NCBI GenBank assembly: GCA_944363395.1
Contig: CALVUC010000008.1
Location: forward strand, 1-56,169
Length of the DNA: 56,169 bases
Source: an uncultured Clostridia bacterium
GTDB taxonomy: Bacteria; Bacillota; Clostridia; Christensenellales; Borkfalkiaceae
Reading direction: 5' to 3'
The notes beneath the pieces were generated by a model. That model saw nothing but the letters and a program-made list of their open reading frames with translations. It was not told where the DNA came from and searched no databases. Shown here piece by piece: positions 54,284 through 56,169 of this stretch (positions within the stretch are counted from its first letter, which is position 1; each line of letters starts with the position of its first letter). The translations under genes and the position numbers were made by a program.

Positions 54284-54358
54284 TGGAGCGGGAAACGAGA
54301 CTCGAACCCGCGACATTCACCTTGGCAAGGTGACGCTCTACCACTGAGCTATTCCCGC
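54284..54358 (-). tRNA. tRNA-Gly (GCC)
   Basis: Minus strand GCGGGAATAGCTCAGTGG...; anticodon loop TTGCCAA gives GCC. CCA encoded. 75 nt. Confidence 0.97.
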
Positions 54359-54382
54359 ATGATCTATGATTCCGCGCTGTGT

Positions 54383-54458
54383 TGGTGGAAACAACAGGGC
54401 TCGAACCTGTGACCCTCTGCTTGTAAGGCAGATGCTCTCCCAGCTGAGCTATGCTTCC
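54383..54458 (-). tRNA. tRNA-Val (TAC)
   Basis: Minus strand GGAAGCATAGCTCAGCTGG...; anticodon loop CTTACAA gives TAC. CCA encoded. 76 nt. First gene of the Val-Gly-Cys cluster. Confidence 0.97.
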
Positions 54459-54472
54459 GTATCAGCTTTGTT

Positions 54473-54501
54473 ACTATACCATATCCGCCGCGAGATTGCA
54501 A
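54473..54501 (-). promoter_or_regulatory. Promoter of the Val-Gly-Cys tRNA cluster
   Basis: Minus strand TTGCAA (54501-54496), 17-nt spacer, TATAGT (54478-54473). Confidence 0.65.
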
Positions 54502-54567
54502 GCGTTTTTCTGCGCTTTTTGCAAGTTTTTCAAAAAAAATTTCGTCGCCCCTCTGTACGCCGACCGA

Positions 54568-54595
54568 TTGACATTTCCCGCGCGCGTGATATAAT
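54568..54595 (+). promoter_or_regulatory. Promoter of galK
   Basis: TTGACA (54568-54573), 16-nt spacer, TATAAT (54590-54595). Confidence 0.8.
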
Positions 54596-54637
54596 ATTGG
54601 AAATATCTCTCGACCATGAGACTGCGGAGGCACATCT

Positions 54638-55756
54638 ATGAACGGTTCACAGGAATTTCTCGTTACGGCGGCGGGGCGCGTCAACCTCATCGGCGAACAC
54701 ATCGACTACTGCGGCGGCAAGGTGCTGCCGGCGGCGCTCTCGCTCAAAAACGCCGTCCGCGTCCGCCCCAACGGCGAAAACTGCATCCGCCTGTCCTGGA
54801 CGACGCTCGAAGAAAAGGTCACGCTCGACTTTTCCCGCCTCGAAGAATACCGCTCGCTCCGCTACGGCAACTATCAGGCGGGCTGCGCCCTCCTCTGGCG
54901 GCAGGCGGGACACGCGCTCGTCGGCTGCGACATGGTGCAGGACTGCTCCGTCCCCTTCGGGAGCGGGCTCTCCTCCTCCGCGGCGATCGAAGTCTCGACC
55001 CTCGCCGCCCTCGCCGCCCTCGCGGGCGAACAAGCCGATCCTGTCGAACTCGCCCTCCTCGCCCAGCGCGCCGAGCGCGAATATGCGGGCGTCAACTGCG
55101 GCATCATGGACCAGTACGCCTCCGCGTGCGGGAAAAAAGGCTATGCCATGCTGCTCGACTGCAAGAACGTGACGTGCGAATACGTCCCGCTCGAACTCGG
55201 GGCGTATACCCTCGTCCTGCTCGACTGCAACAAGCCGCACAGCCTTGCGGGGAGCAAATACAACGAGCGCAGACAGGAGACGGAGGACGCGCTCGCCATC
55301 CTCAAAAAGAAACTTCCCGTCGAGTGTCTTGCGGACCTCTCCCCCGCCGACTTCGAGCGCGTCAAAGAGGCGCTCCCGCCCCTCCTGCAGCGCAGGACGG
55401 CGCACGTCGTCTATGAATGCGACCGCGTAACGCAGGCGGTCGAGGCGATGAGAGCGGGCGACATCGCGCGGCTCGGCAGGCTGCTGAACGCCTCGCACAA
55501 GTCGCTCTCCGAACTGTACGAGACGACGGGCGCGGAGCCCGACGCCCTTGCCGCGGCGGCGCAGAGACACCCCGCCTGCGCGGGATCGCGCCTGACGGGC
55601 GGCGGCTTCGGCGGGTGCACCGTCTCGCTCGTGCGCGCCGACAGCGTGGCTCGTTTTTGCGAGGACGTATGCGAAGAATACAGACAAAAGACGGGACTTT
55701 CCGCCAAGGCGTACGCCGCCGAGATCGACGACGGGATCACCGTCCGGGCGCTGTAA
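54638..55756 (+). CDS. galK: Galactokinase
   Basis: 372 aa GHMP kinase phosphorylating galactose at C1. The galactokinase signature is AAGRVNLIGEHIDYCGG (about 11-27), the ATP loop VPFGSGLSSSAAIEVS (about 105-120), catalytic aspartate in CGIMDQYASACG, and the C-terminal GHMP motif LTGGGFGGCTVSLV. GGAGG lies seven bases before the ATG. No galT or galE is next to it. Length typical (about 385). Confidence 0.95.
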   Translation: MNGSQEFLVTAAGRVNLIGEHIDYCGGKVLPAALSLKNAVRVRPNGENCIRLSWTTLEEKVTLDFSRLEEYRSLRYGNYQAGCALLWRQAGHALVGCDMVQDCSVPFGSGLSSSAAIEVSTLAALAALAGEQADPVELALLAQRAEREYAGVNCGIMDQYASACGKKGYAMLLDCKNVTCEYVPLELGAYTLVLLDCNKPHSLAGSKYNERRQETEDALAILKKKLPVECLADLSPADFERVKEALPPLLQRRTAHVVYECDRVTQAVEAMRAGDIARLGRLLNASHKSLSELYETTGAEPDALAAAAQRHPACAGSRLTGGGFGGCTVSLVRADSVARFCEDVCEEYRQKTGLSAKAYAAEIDDGITVRAL

Positions 55757-55771
55757 CAAGGCGATGCCCGC

Positions 55772-55797
55772 GCCCGCTCTGCACGCGCAGAGCGGGC
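55772..55797 (+). terminator. Hairpin after galK
   Basis: GCCCGCTCTGC pairs with GCAGAGCGGGC around ACGC. No T-run follows, so termination may be partial. Confidence 0.45.
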
Positions 55798-55807
55798 GGC
55801 AAAAAAC

Positions 55808-55836
55808 TTGACAATCTTCCCGATCTTTGTTATACT
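55808..55836 (+). promoter_or_regulatory. Promoter upstream of tRNA-Leu
   Basis: TTGACA (55808-55813), 17-nt spacer, TATACT (55831-55836). The tRNA begins about 85 nt further on, so a 5' leader is trimmed. Confidence 0.7.
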
Positions 55837-55927
55837 TGTAACATCATGCGGCGGCTCCGCCGCCCCTTCGCGCCGCGCAGGCAGGTACGGCACGAAGGCA
55901 GCTTACATTTTTATATCGCATATCTAT

Positions 55928-56014
55928 GCGAGTATGGCGAAACCGGCAGACGCAAGAGACTTAAAATCTCTCGGGAGCGATCCCGTATCGGTTCAAATCC
56001 GATTACTCGCACCA
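55928..56014 (+). tRNA. tRNA-Leu (TAA)
   Basis: 87 nt with long variable arm (CGGGAGCGATCCCG); anticodon loop CTTAAAA gives TAA. CCA encoded. Confidence 0.96.
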
Positions 56015-56049
56015 CGCAAAAAGGGCGCTTTAGCGCCCTTTTTGCGTGG
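56012..56049 (+). terminator. Terminator of tRNA-Leu
   Basis: An 18-bp perfect stem (56012-56029 with 56032-56049) with TTTTT inside the right arm. The left arm includes the tRNA's CCA end. Confidence 0.75.
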
Positions 56050-56070
56050 TGCGGGATAAGAGGATTTGAA
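56047..56070 (-). other. 3'-end fragment of a second tRNA
   Basis: The minus strand reads TTCAAATCC then TCTTATCCCGCACCA: a T-loop, T-stem half, acceptor half, discriminator A and CCA, with no matching 5' part. It faces tRNA-Leu tail to tail. Such fragments are left as attachment-site copies by elements that integrate into tRNA genes. Positions 56071-56169 hold no supportable gene. Confidence 0.4.
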
Positions 56071-56169
56071 AATTTCTTCAAATCCGAGCGCAGTCGGCGG
56101 CGGAGCGCGAGGCGCGCATTCAAAAGCCTGCCCCCGCCGCGACAAAGCCCACCCGGGCGCAGCGAAGGG

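Noticed and set aside
51310..54333. 1007-codon plus-strand open frame
   Set aside because: Antisense to the P-type ATPase and reading through two tRNA genes; same shadow composition.

Overview
The window looks like chromosome of a GC-rich Gram-positive Clostridia, probably a gut bacterium; placement near the Christensenellales/Borkfalkia group is a guess from gene style and base composition only. Firmicutes-type signs are the PyrR attenuator ahead of pyrRBCFKDE, a T-box ahead of leuA, strong Shine-Dalgarno sites, TTGACA/TATAAT promoters with 16-18 nt spacers, a RuvX-DUF1292 pair and a CpsB/BY-kinase pair. From about 7.4 kb onward the DNA is GC-rich; the first 7.3 kb is clearly AT-richer and is a mobile element.

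Region 1 (1-7.3 kb): a mobilizable element with a large serine recombinase, an XRE regulator, a ribosomal-protection tetracycline resistance gene behind a leader-peptide attenuator, a 470-bp structured non-coding stretch with four ~72-bp repeats, a candidate oriT, a MobC-like protein, a relaxase and a coiled-coil/membrane protein read from an overlapping frame, and a small accessory gene. Region 2 (7.4-15.3 kb): tRNA-Gln, a PRC-barrel protein, a leaderless hypothetical gene and the F1Fo ATP synthase operon. In that operon the subunit-delta gene is absent: only the delta C-terminal domain survives, fused to the N-terminus of subunit alpha. Subunit c carries a signal-peptide-like extension. Region 3 (15.5-21 kb) is accessory: a 5'-truncated RHS gene, an orphan gene end with its terminator, a PP-loop ATPase paired with a flavodoxin/ferredoxin protein, relics of a second mobilizable element, and a TIR-methyltransferase gene split by a one-base frameshift.

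Region 4 (21-30 kb): pyruvate phosphate dikinase, an amidohydrolase, a MATE exporter, a SecB-like protein, an alpha/beta hydrolase and a zinc-ribbon membrane protein. Region 5 (30.2-36.6 kb): the de novo pyrimidine operon on the minus strand, without carbamoyl-phosphate synthase genes. Region 6 (36.6-46.3 kb): phosphoesterase, acyltransferase-like protein, leuA-queH behind a T-box, a PerR-like/rubrerythrin pair, DUF1292-RuvX, several unknown small genes, an acetyltransferase and a zinc-sensor-type ArsR repressor.

Region 7 (46.3-56.2 kb): a self-inhibited Fic protein, a 3' remnant of a surface protein, a CpsB phosphatase/tyrosine-kinase pair whose kinase has a degenerate P-loop, a VanZ-like protein, a Ca2+-type P-ATPase, tRNAs Cys, Gly, Val and Leu, and galactokinase. 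A tRNA 3'-end fragment just beyond tRNA-Leu hints at a further integration site at the right edge. Large antisense reading frames over the GC-rich genes were treated as shadows.
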